Shown piece after piece: positions 8,932 through 19,100 of a stretch of 64,000 bases of DNA; position 1 is the stretch's first letter; each line of letters starts with the position of its first letter. This DNA comes from Cylindrospermum sp. FACHB-282. Lineage in GTDB: Bacteria; Cyanobacteriota; Cyanobacteriia; Cyanobacteriales; Nostocaceae. Under the pieces are notes generated by a model, which searched no databases, was not told where the DNA came from, and saw only the letters and a list, made by a program, of their open reading frames with translations. The stretch covers positions 1-64,000 of the forward strand of contig NZ_JACJRJ010000022.1 in NCBI RefSeq assembly GCF_014697195.1, given 5' to 3'. A program made the position numbers and the translations under genes.

Positions 8932-9101
8932 AGATGGATTTAATCAGATTGAACAACCTAGATATTTTACCAAAGAGCGTGTAGGTGCGAAGCCTACCTG
9001 AGTTAGATATTGCTATATTTTCTCGATTGATTTGCTCAGTTACTTAATTGCTTGATCACACCAAGCTAGCCAATATCTTTGATAACTGATACCATTCAGG
9101 A

Positions 9102-9245
9102 GTGATAGATACTGAAACTTTGCTGGTTCTGGTAGTTTTTCAGGATAGGGAAGGCACTGCTGCAACTAAACACGTCCCAGTTATCGGGCCCAGGGAAGCT
9201 GCACATCGCCGCCTAGCAGACGAGAGCGAGTTGGATGCTAGGTAG
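9102..9245 (+). CDS. Possible small protein, 47 residues (tentative)
   Basis: A GTG-initiated frame begins VIDTETLLVLVVFQD and ends ESELDAR. It has balanced composition and CAGGAG touching the start codon, which is too close to be an ideal ribosome site. It lies in a 389-bp spacer otherwise without recognised content. It could be a real small gene, a fragment of a lost gene, or chance. No family is recognised. Confidence 0.25.
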   Translation: MIDTETLLVLVVFQDREGTAATKHVPVIGPREAAHRRLADESELDAR

Positions 9246-9320
9246 TCAAACAGCCATTTAACTTAGTGGGTCAGGATTTACGCTTTCAATAAACTAGCAA
9301 TGCCAGGAAATTTGTTCAGG

Positions 9321-10415
9321 CTATGACAAAGCCTTAGCTGGACTTAAGCCTAGTTGAGATAACAAGCGGTCTGTGTCAAAATATTCTGCCATCAATTGGC
9401 GGAGGTACTCGACTTTAATCATTTCGTGGACACGGACTTGACCAAAAGCGCGGTTAACAATTTCCACAGTGGTCAGGGTATCGAGGTCAACGGACAAAAT
9501 GGGGATTTCTAGTTCTTCAGCGCGATTGAGAATGAAGGCGGGAGGTGGTAGTTGTCCGGTCAGGATCAGGCATTGGGTGGAAGTTTCCAAAGCTGCTTGC
9601 TGAATTTCGACGCGATCGCCCCCTGTCACCACTGCCATATTCCAGCGTTTGCGGAAATACTTGACAGCGGAGTTCACATTCATCGCCCCAATTGCTAAAC
9701 TTTCCACCAATAAATCTAGGCGATCGCTGCGACAGAGAACTTCGGCATTTAACTGCTTGACCAGTTCACCAACGCTGACACTCCGTAGCAATTCGCTTTT
9801 TGGCAACATTGCCAGCACGGGAATGCCCTGCTGTTCTAAAAACGGGCGCAACAAAGTGTTAACGGCTTCTAGTTGTTCCCTAGGAACTTCATTGATGGCA
9901 ACACCAATTAAGCGATCGCCTACACGCTGTGCAGCAGACAAGATCGCCTCAACCGTGAGTAGAGACTGATAGCGGGCTACCAGCAGCACAGCAGCATCCA
10001 ATACTTCAGCCATTTGCAGCAAAGATAAGCCAAACAATTTACCTTCTGCTAAATCACCAGGACCCTCTAGCAATACCAAATCTCCTTGGGACATTTGTAA
10101 GTACTGCTGTATTAGAGACTGCTGATAATTTATGTTGTCTTCACCGCATAAGCGTTTTTGGACACTGACTTCATCTAAAGCCAGCATTGTCGGTGCAACC
10201 CGGTTGGCCGCCAGATTTAGGCTCTGAGTAATGAACTGGACATCTTCTTCAACCACGGTTCCACTAGATACATTTAAACAAGTACCTAATGGTTTGCCGT
10301 AGGCAATATCCAGTCCTTTTTGTTGTAGCTGATGAGACAAACCTAAAACTGTTGCAGATTTACCGCTATAAGCCTCAATTGATCCAATCAGCAAATATTT
10401 AGCAGATGTTGGCAC
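9321..10415 (-). CDS. Phosphotransacetylase N-terminal-like protein (P-loop plus DRTGG)
   Basis: The 364-residue protein has a BioD-like P-loop domain. Its loop, GSIEAYSGKSATVLG, lies near residues 12-26, and LLEGPGDLAEG follows near 115. A DRTGG-type domain covers about 210-320. This is the architecture found at the N-terminus of long bacterial Pta enzymes, but the catalytic acetyl/butyryl-transferase domain is missing. Cyanobacteria commonly encode such a free-standing regulatory-like module. It may bind a nucleotide or sense acetyl-phosphate/CoA status; that is inference. Monocistronic, with several HIP1 sites. Confidence 0.8.
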   Translation of the reverse strand: MPTSAKYLLIGSIEAYSGKSATVLGLSHQLQQKGLDIAYGKPLGTCLNVSSGTVVEEDVQFITQSLNLAANRVAPTMLALDEVSVQKRLCGEDNINYQQSLIQQYLQMSQGDLVLLEGPGDLAEGKLFGLSLLQMAEVLDAAVLLVARYQSLLTVEAILSAAQRVGDRLIGVAINEVPREQLEAVNTLLRPFLEQQGIPVLAMLPKSELLRSVSVGELVKQLNAEVLCRSDRLDLLVESLAIGAMNVNSAVKYFRKRWNMAVVTGGDRVEIQQAALETSTQCLILTGQLPPPAFILNRAEELEIPILSVDLDTLTTVEIVNRAFGQVRVHEMIKVEYLRQLMAEYFDTDRLLSQLGLSPAKALS

Positions 10416-10649
10416 ATGAATACTCCTAATTTCAAAAATCTATAGAACCTGGCTAGGTGTTCCCTAATTTTAGTCGCTTCTGATGTTCGGCTGGCGCTCT
10501 AAGTGGGTTTTGCCAAAATTCTGCGCCAGAACATGTAGCACAGCGCTAGACAGAAGTTTTGGCAAATTTTGCTATTGGAGCTACATAATTTACACCCCCA
10601 AGAGTCCACCAGAATCTATTTCGCGGCTGTGCCTGGGGAAAACCCCATT

Positions 10650-11024
10650 TTATTCGTCTACCCGCAGCAGCTTGCGGTAAAAAGCTTGTGAAAAATCAGT
10701 ATTGCGATAACGTTTATAGTTTTCCATAAGTTCAATTAAACAATTAATAAACTCGAAACTTGCCAGCATCACTTCATAACTCAAATCCGCGTTACCATCA
10801 AACTGCATTCGGCAGCGTGTTAAGTCTGAGGGCAGGGTAGCAACATTCCAGGTAGCGACGAAGGGAATATGCTCACTGGCTTCTATTTTACGGTGTCCTT
10901 CCAGCACGCCTTTTTGATAGAGACTGATGGCAAGAGGCAAGAAATTGCGCTTTGTGCCCTGAGTGTAAGGTAAATAAACACTGGCTTGTTGCTGAGTAAC
11001 AGGTTGGAGTTGCTCAATAGACAT
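10650..11024 (-). CDS. ebsA: EbsA-like type IV pilus assembly protein
   Basis: The 124-residue soluble protein begins MSIEQLQPVTQQQ and contains the conserved blocks YLPYTQGTKRNFLPLAISLY and FVATWNVATLPSDLTRCRM. I recognise it as the cyanobacterial EbsA family. In Synechococcus and Synechocystis, EbsA works with the pilus ATPase PilB and Hfq in type IV pilus assembly and biofilm self-suppression. There are no pilus genes beside it, which is usual for this family. The assignment is from memory of the family pattern and should be confirmed by alignment. Confidence 0.62.
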   Translation of the reverse strand: MSIEQLQPVTQQQASVYLPYTQGTKRNFLPLAISLYQKGVLEGHRKIEASEHIPFVATWNVATLPSDLTRCRMQFDGNADLSYEVMLASFEFINCLIELMENYKRYRNTDFSQAFYRKLLRVDE

Positions 11025-11275
11025 TGTTGAGTATTCCTGAAGTTAGTTGATAACTGGGGATGTTTAGTGCTTATCAATAGTATTCCCGAAAAGATGTGTC
11101 TTTACACACAGTCGAGTCGATGGTGAGAGACTTTGATTTCCCAGCATTCATTCAGACAATCCAAGACAACACGGGTGGATTTGTCTGCTATCAATGGTAA
11201 AATTGCTCGATGGAGATGGCGACAACTCCTTAAATACAACGGTAGATAAATACTGGTTTTTCAATCAAGTAACCT

Positions 11276-12694
11276 ATGCCAGCGAATTCCTGGCCCGAAA
11301 ACGATTCTTATAATAAGAGAGCTTCTGATCCACTCGACTCCCTGTTGTCCGACCTATCGGCAGAGGAGGAATTAGTGATAGAAACAGATGCCGTGTCTTT
11401 GCCATCATCCCGATTTCAAGGACGTAGGGGCAAAGCCGCTCTAGTTTTGTCTATAGTCTGGAGTGGTACGATCGCTCTGCATTTAGCTTCCTGGGGTTAT
11501 ATCTTGATCCTCGGACTAACAACTATTTTAGGCATCCATGCCCTGGTGGTTGTGTTTGCTAAACCCCGCCATCATCCCAAAGAAATGCAGGGAGATTTGC
11601 CCTCTGTATCTGTTTTGGTGGCAGCGAAAAATGAGGAAGCAGTAATTGGCAAATTAGTCAAGAGTCTTTGCAGTCTGGAATATGCCAATGGGTATTATGA
11701 AATCTGGATTATTGACGATAACAGCACCGATAAGACGCCGCAGTTATTAGCAGAACTGGAGCAGGAATACGACCAACTCAAGGTGCTAAGGCGATCAGCA
11801 CAAGCTGTGGGCGGTAAATCGGGAGCGTTGAATCAGGTGCTACCGCTGACTAAGGGGGAGATAGTCGCCGTATTTGATGCTGATGCCCAGGTGACACCAG
11901 ATTTATTGCTACAGGTAATACCTTTATTTCAAAAAGAAAAAGTGGGGGCGGTGCAGGTGCGAAAAGCGATCGCCAATGCCGCTAAAAATTTTTGGACTAA
12001 GGGACAAATGGCAGAAATGGCGCTGGATACCTGGTTACAACAACAGCGGACTGCCATTGGTGGTATTGGTGAACTGCGGGGTAATGGTCAATTTGTCCGA
12101 CGCACAGCTTTGGCAAGTTGCGGGGGATGGAATGAGGAAACCATCACTGATGATTTGGACTTGACAATCCGCCTCCATCTCGACAACTGGGATATTGATT
12201 GTGTGTTCTACCCACCGGTGGAAGAAGAAGGTGTCACCAATGCGATCGCACTCTGGCATCAGCGCAACCGTTGGGTAGAAGGCGGATATCAGCGCTATTT
12301 AGATTATTGGGATCTAATTCTCAAAAACCGCATGGGTACGCGGAAAACTTGGGATTTGCTGATATTTATGCTGACTATGTATATCTTGCCTACAGCAGCA
12401 ATCCCTGATTTATTAATGTCAGTTGCCCGCCATCGTCCACCAATGTTAAGTTCCGTAACTAGTTTGTCGGTCACTATGTCCGTGGTGGGGATGTTTGCTG
12501 GGTTGAAGCGGATACGTCAAAATCAGGAATTTAAGGTTTCTACTTATTTTCTGATGCTGCTTCAAACATTGCGTGGCAGTTTATATATGTTGCACTGGTT
12601 AGTCGTCATGAGCAGCACTACTGCCCGGATGTCAGTTAGACCAAAACGCCTAAAATGGGTGAAAACCGTCCATACAGGCACTGAAAAAGTATAA
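11276..12694 (+). CDS. mgdA: Beta-monoglucosyldiacylglycerol synthase
   Basis: This GT2 membrane glycosyltransferase (472 residues) transfers glucose from UDP-glucose to diacylglycerol, the first step of cyanobacterial galactolipid synthesis. Visible GT2 elements are IDDNST (146-151), the metal-binding DADA (201-204), TDDLD (291-295) and the processive-type QRNRW (329-333). Two hydrophobic segments lie before the catalytic domain (about 53-95) and two or three after it (about 355-455). The N-terminus MPANSWP and overall sequence agree strongly with the Anabaena enzyme. It converges on dnaX with a shared terminator hairpin. Confidence 0.93.
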   Translation: MPANSWPENDSYNKRASDPLDSLLSDLSAEEELVIETDAVSLPSSRFQGRRGKAALVLSIVWSGTIALHLASWGYILILGLTTILGIHALVVVFAKPRHHPKEMQGDLPSVSVLVAAKNEEAVIGKLVKSLCSLEYANGYYEIWIIDDNSTDKTPQLLAELEQEYDQLKVLRRSAQAVGGKSGALNQVLPLTKGEIVAVFDADAQVTPDLLLQVIPLFQKEKVGAVQVRKAIANAAKNFWTKGQMAEMALDTWLQQQRTAIGGIGELRGNGQFVRRTALASCGGWNEETITDDLDLTIRLHLDNWDIDCVFYPPVEEEGVTNAIALWHQRNRWVEGGYQRYLDYWDLILKNRMGTRKTWDLLIFMLTMYILPTAAIPDLLMSVARHRPPMLSSVTSLSVTMSVVGMFAGLKRIRQNQEFKVSTYFLMLLQTLRGSLYMLHWLVVMSSTTARMSVRPKRLKWVKTVHTGTEKV

Positions 12695-12699
12695 GGCAA

Positions 12700-12729
12700 A
12701 AAGGATGAAGGAGCAATTTTTCATCCTTT
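12700..12729. terminator. Bidirectional terminator between mgdA and dnaX
   Basis: A 10-bp perfect stem AAAGGATGAA/TTCATCCTTT encloses a 10-base loop. A-rich sequence precedes it and ATTTTTT follows it, suiting intrinsic termination from both convergent genes. Confidence 0.8.
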
Positions 12730-12734
12730 ATTTT

Positions 12735-14642
12735 TTACCAATCATCATCAACTTCTGATTCATATACTGATTCAGGCACAGTGGCAGTTTCAGAAAAATC
12801 TAGTCCATCATTGGAGAAGCTGACAATTTCACCTTTGAAAAAATCTGCTAGACGTTGAGCGGCTTCTTTGACTTCATTAGTTTGGTAATCAGGTACGGGT
12901 GTTTGGGGTTGTTGCGGCGGTGGTAAAGTTTGCACCATACCTGTATTTGTCGTCACTGGCTCAATTTTTGCTGGCGCTGGTGGTTGTGGTGCAGGTTGTG
13001 GCGTTAGAGGGGGCATTTGCCTCTCGTAGCTGGCTGTAGCTGGCTGGTGAACGGGATTAGAGTTTTGTGGTGGAGGGGATGTTTTAGCTGAGGTAGGAGT
13101 TGCAGAAGTTCCTTGTTCCAAATTTACCTGAACTTCACGCTGAAAAGTCTGCTGGAAAGCCGCTTTAATTATGGGCAGATAAGATTTAACTTTTTCATAC
13201 CACTTGCTTTGGACACCAATACGCGCCACAGCGCCGTCGAACTCAATGAGATGGCACATTTGCCCCAGTAAAGCTTGTGTGGAAAACTGCTGGATATTTC
13301 TACGCACCTGTTGCCAAACTTGAGTGTAATCAGATGAGGGTACTACTGAGCTTACTGGTTCAATTATTGCAGGTGGTACAGGAACAGATACAGGTTCTGG
13401 GGTTGGTGGTGAAACTGAGTTAGCTGCTAAATTGTGATTTGTTGGCGGTGCAGAAACTTGGTTATTTTCGACTACTGCTGGAGAATAGGTGGGAGATACA
13501 GCAGGTGTGGTAACTCGTGGTGAGACAGTTGGGGCTTGTGGCTGAATATTCGTTGCACTGGGTAACAATCCGAGCAATGTAACCTCCAACCACAAACGCG
13601 GCTGGGTGGTGTTTTTAATTTGCACTTCTGCTGTTCGCAGGTGTTGCTGTCCAACCAAAATTAGCTTAATGTCCAACTTTTGGGCTAACTCCACTAGTGC
13701 TGTCCAGGTTTGTGGAGTACAAGCGACCAAATCTTGGCGGTGATGTGCGGTTTTAGCAATCAGTAAATCGCGGTAGAAGCCGGCGAGATTTTGGAGAATG
13801 GTTAGAGGTTCCCGACCACGATCAAGAATTTTTCGGGTATAGTCTAGAACAACTTCGGCATTATCTTGAGCGATCGCACTTAACAGTTCTAGCAAATCCC
13901 GTTCACTTACCGAACCGACCAAATCCCAAACGCTATCCGGTGTGACTTCCCCCGATAACAAAGCTAATTGGTCAAGTAGACTTTCGGCATCCCGCAATCC
14001 TCCCTGAGAAATTTGAGCTATTAGGGTGACAGCTGCTGCAGAAATCTCGATATTTTCTATTTTAGCGATCGCACTTAAATGCTTAACCATCGCCTCTATT
14101 TGAATGCGTCTAAAATCGAACCTTTGACAACGAGAAATAATCGTGGGCAATACCCGCTGTGGGTCGGTTGTCGCCAATACAAAAACTACGTGCTTAGGTG
14201 GTTCTTCTAAGGTTTTTAGTAGCGCATTGAATGCCTGGGTACTGAGCATATGGCACTCGTCAATCACATAAACCTTATACCGACACTGCATAGGGGCAAA
14301 CTGCGCCCTTTCAATCAGTTCGCGGATGTTATCGACACCAGTGTTGCTGGCAGCGTCGATTTCAATCACATCTGTAGAGTAGCCCTTAGTAATTCCCTGA
14401 CAAACATCACAGAGGCCGCAGGGTTCAGCAGTAGGTTTGTCACCTTTGAGGCAATTGAGTGATTTTGCCAAAATCCGGGCGCTAGAAGTTTTCCCCGTAC
14501 CTCTGGGCCCAGTGAATAAATAGGCAGGGGCAATTTTCGTGCTGGCGATCGCGTTGGTGAGGGTGGTAGCGATCGCCTCTTGTCCCACCAGTTCAGCAAA
14601 ACTCTTTGGGCGATACTTGTGGTGTAGGGGTTCGTAAGCCAT
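12735..14642 (-). CDS. dnaX: DNA polymerase III subunit gamma/tau
   Basis: This is the clamp-loader ATPase of the replicative polymerase (635 residues). The AAA+ core shows GPRGTGKT (45-52), the zinc-binding cysteines C64, C75, C78 and C81, and the Walker B variant DECH (128-131). TIISRCQRF follows with the sensor/arginine-finger region. Residues of about 375-560 form a Pro/Thr/Gln-rich linker, longer than in E. coli, followed by a tau-like tail ending in acidic residues. There is no intein. The start MAYEPLHHKYRPKSF is typical. No obvious slippery A-tract for a programmed gamma product was picked out. Confidence 0.95.
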   Translation of the reverse strand: MAYEPLHHKYRPKSFAELVGQEAIATTLTNAIASTKIAPAYLFTGPRGTGKTSSARILAKSLNCLKGDKPTAEPCGLCDVCQGITKGYSTDVIEIDAASNTGVDNIRELIERAQFAPMQCRYKVYVIDECHMLSTQAFNALLKTLEEPPKHVVFVLATTDPQRVLPTIISRCQRFDFRRIQIEAMVKHLSAIAKIENIEISAAAVTLIAQISQGGLRDAESLLDQLALLSGEVTPDSVWDLVGSVSERDLLELLSAIAQDNAEVVLDYTRKILDRGREPLTILQNLAGFYRDLLIAKTAHHRQDLVACTPQTWTALVELAQKLDIKLILVGQQHLRTAEVQIKNTTQPRLWLEVTLLGLLPSATNIQPQAPTVSPRVTTPAVSPTYSPAVVENNQVSAPPTNHNLAANSVSPPTPEPVSVPVPPAIIEPVSSVVPSSDYTQVWQQVRRNIQQFSTQALLGQMCHLIEFDGAVARIGVQSKWYEKVKSYLPIIKAAFQQTFQREVQVNLEQGTSATPTSAKTSPPPQNSNPVHQPATASYERQMPPLTPQPAPQPPAPAKIEPVTTNTGMVQTLPPPQQPQTPVPDYQTNEVKEAAQRLADFFKGEIVSFSNDGLDFSETATVPESVYESEVDDDW

Positions 14643-14942
14643 GGAGCAAGAGTTTCAATGCCTTTCAAGGTTGGTTTTCAGCGCCCAGTCGAGTTTGGCG
14701 TTCACCTATTTTAACAACTTCGTGGAGATTCCCCGTTTCTGAAAATGCTGGGGTTTCATTAAAGTTATCCAAAATTCGTCAGGCTTTTCCCAAGGGATTG
14801 GTTAATTAGACTAATTCGATAAATTGCCCCTTCCAGCCCCCAATTGCCTTTGCAGTCATTTATCCTGTAGAAGTGAGAAATTTCTAGTTAAGAGATTTAG
14901 CACCGTGGGAGAATGTAAATTAGGTTAACCAACCAACAATTA
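14643..14942. other. 300-bp spacer, promoter region
   Basis: Divergent region between dnaX and the small N-terminal-domain gene. No repeat or conserved motif was recognised. Confidence 0.5.
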
Positions 14943-15644
14943 ATGGTGCAGCAGATGCTCAGGCGGCTAGTTCAGTGGCTCAAAAAATTTTTTCAACGCT
15001 TATTTGGCGGGAAACAGACTCCCGCCCAAAATCGGGTGAATGTGCAAAAAGAACTAGCCCCACCCCTTAGCGATACGGATCTGGAGTTTCTGTTCACCGA
15101 TCTTTTGGAAGGAGTCCATCAAGCACGAGGACAAGGGTGGGCGCAAAAGTGGCTGTATAATGTTGAGCATCGCATCCCAACTGAACGCTGGGTAGAGTGG
15201 TTACAGCGTTTTGGTGAAAAACTGCTAGCCGCACGGACACCTAATAATGAATTAGCAGCGCGGTTGGTGCAGTTGGGTGATTTGGGTGTCGGTGAAGTTG
15301 GTGATGTTGCATACAATATCGGTATGCAGCTGTTGACCCGCAATCAAGGTGAACCAATATGGGAATATGAAGGACCTGATGCTCTGGGTGTCACCATTAC
15401 CGATGAAGCAACTTCCTCTGAAATAGAAGAAAACCTCTCAGGGGAAGCGCTGCAAACCGTTACCCTAGACGAGTTATTTCTGATGTTGCAGCAGGATCAA
15501 CACTTACGCCAGCAAGTTGCTGAACAGTTGGCAATGGTGACAGATGATCCAGAAGTTCTAATCCAGGCATTGATTGACCAATTGCAGGCTAATGATGAAT
15601 CTGCTCCAGAGGAAGAGGAGGAAGAGCCGCAACCTGATAATTAA
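14943..15644 (+). CDS. Stand-alone copy of the CHAT-protein N-terminal domain
   Basis: This 233-residue protein has no known catalytic motif. Residues of about 42-135 (LEFLFTDLLEGVHQARGQ through GDVAYNIGMQLLTRN) are clearly homologous to residues 35-130 of the TPR-CHAT protein 506 bp downstream. Both also share a basic, amphipathic N-terminus (MLRRLVQWLKKFFQ versus MLRWLSQCFNRLLK) that could contact membrane. The acidic tail is rich in Glu/Asp. By homology the start may be the ATG at 14955. The pairing suggests a local duplication in which one copy gained, or lost, the effector part. A role as adaptor or inhibitor of the CHAT protein is a hypothesis. Confidence 0.75.
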   Translation: MVQQMLRRLVQWLKKFFQRLFGGKQTPAQNRVNVQKELAPPLSDTDLEFLFTDLLEGVHQARGQGWAQKWLYNVEHRIPTERWVEWLQRFGEKLLAARTPNNELAARLVQLGDLGVGEVGDVAYNIGMQLLTRNQGEPIWEYEGPDALGVTITDEATSSEIEENLSGEALQTVTLDELFLMLQQDQHLRQQVAEQLAMVTDDPEVLIQALIDQLQANDESAPEEEEEEPQPDN

Positions 15645-16150
15645 ACTATCCAGTGGTTGTGTCTATTGTCTCTACTGGAAAGGTTGTGAACTACTCAGAC
15701 TTGCCTAGGGATGAAGTCTGAGCTTCTGTGAACCGTTAAAACTGGAATAGCGTATCCGTTATGTAAAACTTATCCAAATCTAATTATCTAGACTAATTAC
15801 AGCACTTTTCTTGTTGCATTACCACACCTAAATATCCAAAAGGTTTACGGGGCATGGGTTATAGGATTTAATTTTGTACCTGACTGTTGAGCAAAGTGCT
15901 GTATCTCAGATAACTTGCCTTAGAAGGTTTTTGGTGTTTACTTCCTGCTTCACTGTGGTAGTGTCGGCACTCACCAGTCCACAGGCTAACATCGTCTAAC
16001 TGATGACTTTGGACAAGCAGATAGCACTTTTAAAAGTGTGATCTACATCTGAGTGATTTTCTCTTCTTCCCGTAATATCCTGTAATTCATGATTTTTTTA
16101 ACACAACGATAGCTACAATCTAGGAGAGACAAAATCCAAGAGTGTAGCAG
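15645..16150. other. 506-bp spacer with hairpin and palindrome
   Basis: A 9-bp inverted repeat CTCAGACTT/AAGTCTGAG at 15694-15722 has an 11-base loop and no T-tract. A perfect 14-bp palindrome CACTTTTAAAAGTG sits at 16025-16038, 112 bp before the CHAT gene, where an operator could lie. No tRNA or coding frame was convincing. A small RNA here cannot be excluded. Confidence 0.4.
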
Positions 16151-19100
16151 ATGCTCAGGTGGCTATCGCAGTGTTTTAACAGGCTTTTGAAGCATCCTTT
16201 TGACAGTCAGCAGACTCATTCTCTAAACTCTGCCGGGGTATATAAGGTGGTAGAAACACCACCGGAACTCACCAATGCGGATCTGGAGCTTTTATTTACC
16301 CAATTGCTAGAAGGGGTGCATCAAGCCAGAGGACAACAGTGGGCGCTGAAGTATTTGCAGCGGATGGAAAATCGTATTACTGTTGAGCGTTGGCTAGATT
16401 GGCTGCTGATGTTTGGCGAAAAATTGCTAGCTTCACCTGCACCAAATCATCAGTTAGCAACGCGAATGGTGCAATTGGGTGAACTGGGAATAGGCAAAAT
16501 TGGCGAACTTGCTTACGACATTGGCATCCAGGTGTTGAGGCGGAACTCACGCAAAGATTATGGGGATGAGGAGCTAGAACTATTGGTGGAATCCACAGAG
16601 CCTACGGAAAATCTGCTAGACTCTCCTGGGCAAGAATTACTTCGCAAATGGGGCGATCACTTATGGCACGATGAGGAGGAAGAAATTGCAACTATCACAC
16701 CAGCCCCCCAAGTCTTTGAAGAAAAATTGACGGACAACTCAGAAGCAGTAGAATTTTTCGCTCCAGTTGAGGCTGATGAGGTCAACTCAGAAGCAGTAGA
16801 ATTTTTCGCTCCAGTTGAGGCTGATGAGGTCAGCGATTTAGGGGAACTAATCTGGGAGGATGACCCGGAAGAGGTCGAAACCGCAACAACTATCCTCACT
16901 CCCTCTGCATCTACTGCGGAAGAAACCTCTGATCAGTTATTGGTGAATTTAGAGCCAAAGGTCGCATCTGCCCTAGATGAGTTGTTAGTACGGTTGGATC
17001 AGAGTGCCAATTTAGTTCAGCAACTTGCTTCAGAATTGGCAATTCAAAAAAGTGATGCCGCACCTCCGGCTAACAGCGATCGCCAAATTGTGATTTCCCA
17101 ACCGACAGCCCTAGTAAATGCTACTACCCAAGCTCAAACATGGTTTTACAAAGGTCTTCAGCAAGCCAAAGCAGGAGATTTATTAGGAGCGATCGCCAAT
17201 TATGACCAAGCTATTGAATTTCAACCGGATGTCTACGAATATTGGTTTAATCGGGGCTTGGCACTGTTTCATTTAGAATATTTTGCTGAGGCGATCACCA
17301 ATTATGACCAAGCTATCGAACTGAAACCGGACTTCTATAAAGCTTGGTACCTTCGGGGGGGAATTTTGGGAGCCTTAGGTAACTTTGAAGAAGCGATCGC
17401 CTCCTTCGACAAAGCCATAGACATCAAACCGGACTATCCAGCAGCTTGGTCTAACCGGGGTTTGGCGCTGCTAAAGTTAGGACTACTATGGGAAGCAATT
17501 TCCAGTTACGACCAAGCGCTAAATCTGCAACCACAAGACCCAGAAAACTGGTATTACCGAGGGGTAGCCTTGGCTGTAGATGAGCAATATCCAGAAGCGA
17601 TCGCCTCCTATGACCGAGCGCTTTTAATTCAACCCGACTACCTAGACGTTTGGATTGACCGGGGTGTAGTCCTGTTTAATTTAGGACGGTGGTCAGAGGC
17701 TATTGATTCTTGGGATAAAGCCCTCTCAATTCAACCAGAACTCTATTTAGCCTGGTATAACCGAGGTATAGCCCTAGATAACTTAGGACGACGTGAAGAA
17801 GCGATCGCTTCCTATCAACAAGCAATAGCCATCAAACCTGATTTCCACTTCGCCTGGTATAACCAAGCAGTAGCACTGTTTTATTTAGAACGATTTGTCG
17901 AAGCGATCGCCTCCTATGACAGCGCCTTACAAATTAAAATTGACTACTGGGAAGCTTGGATGGGTAGAGGTACAGCCGCAGGTAATTTAGTTAATCCTGA
18001 CCCATCAGAAAGTTTAATTACTAGGACATCCAATCCCGCTCTGAATCTCAGAGGCTATGAAGGAAAATTAGCCAGCTACGAAGAAGGATTGACACATCTG
18101 CGCCCAGATACCCACCCAGAAGGTTGGGGCAGATTACATTTAGCGATCGCTAATACTCACTACGACCAAGGAAAAAAACATTCCACACCCCGCGATTATT
18201 GGGGCCAAGCCATAGCTGAGTACGATCAGGCACTATTAACCCTGACACCAGAAGATTTTCCCCAATTGCATCTAGAGGTTTTGCAATCGCTGATTAAAGT
18301 GCTGATAGCTTTAGGATATACAGCACCAGCAGAAGAATTACAACAAAGCGGCATAGATTTATGGCGACAATTACTAAATGAACCAACTCGCCCTGATGAA
18401 ACTAAAAAACAGCTAGCTCTCAAATTTGCCGGATTGGGGCAATTAGCAGTTGATTTAGCCGTCGATGCTGGTGATTTAGTAGAAGCTTGGGAAATCGCCG
18501 AACAGGGCAAAAATACTTGTTCAACCTGGCTGCTTTCTGGTTGGCGTGATGATATTTACTCCCCCAAATATAACTCAGTTCAACAACTGCTCAATCCTAC
18601 AACAGCAATTGTTTACTGGCATATCAGCCCAGCCGCCCTACACACTTTTATTATTAAAGACCAAGCCCCATCACCCATCCTGCTATTTACACCCATACAA
18701 GATTTAGGGGCAATAATGCCCTTAGCTCAAACCACTAATAGTCTAAATGAATTGCCTCTACCCGAAGCAGTGCAGCGCTTGATTGACTTTGAAAATTGGG
18801 TAGAAGACTGGCATCAAGAATACCAAGAATATCGCCATCAAGACCAAGAAACTAAAAGCGACCATTCCTGGCGAGTGGACATGGAAAACAGGTTAGAAAA
18901 TCTAAAAAATATCCTGAATATTTCCACTATTGCCCAAGAACTAGAAGGGATTACTCAACTGATTTTAATCCCCCACCGTGACTTATATAGATTACCTGTC
19001 CATGCACTTTTTAATATTTTTCGCCCTTGCCAAGAAGAGTTACCAGATTTAGAATTAAATTGCACTATTACATATCTGCCTAGCATTCAAAGAGGAGTTT

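Noticed and set aside
10483..10680. 65-codon plus-strand frame
   Set aside because: Composition is not protein-like, it overlaps the 3' end of the EbsA-like gene and has no family resemblance.
15780..16110. 6S-like or other structured RNA
   Set aside because: Some pairing is possible but no diagnostic motif could be recognised by eye.
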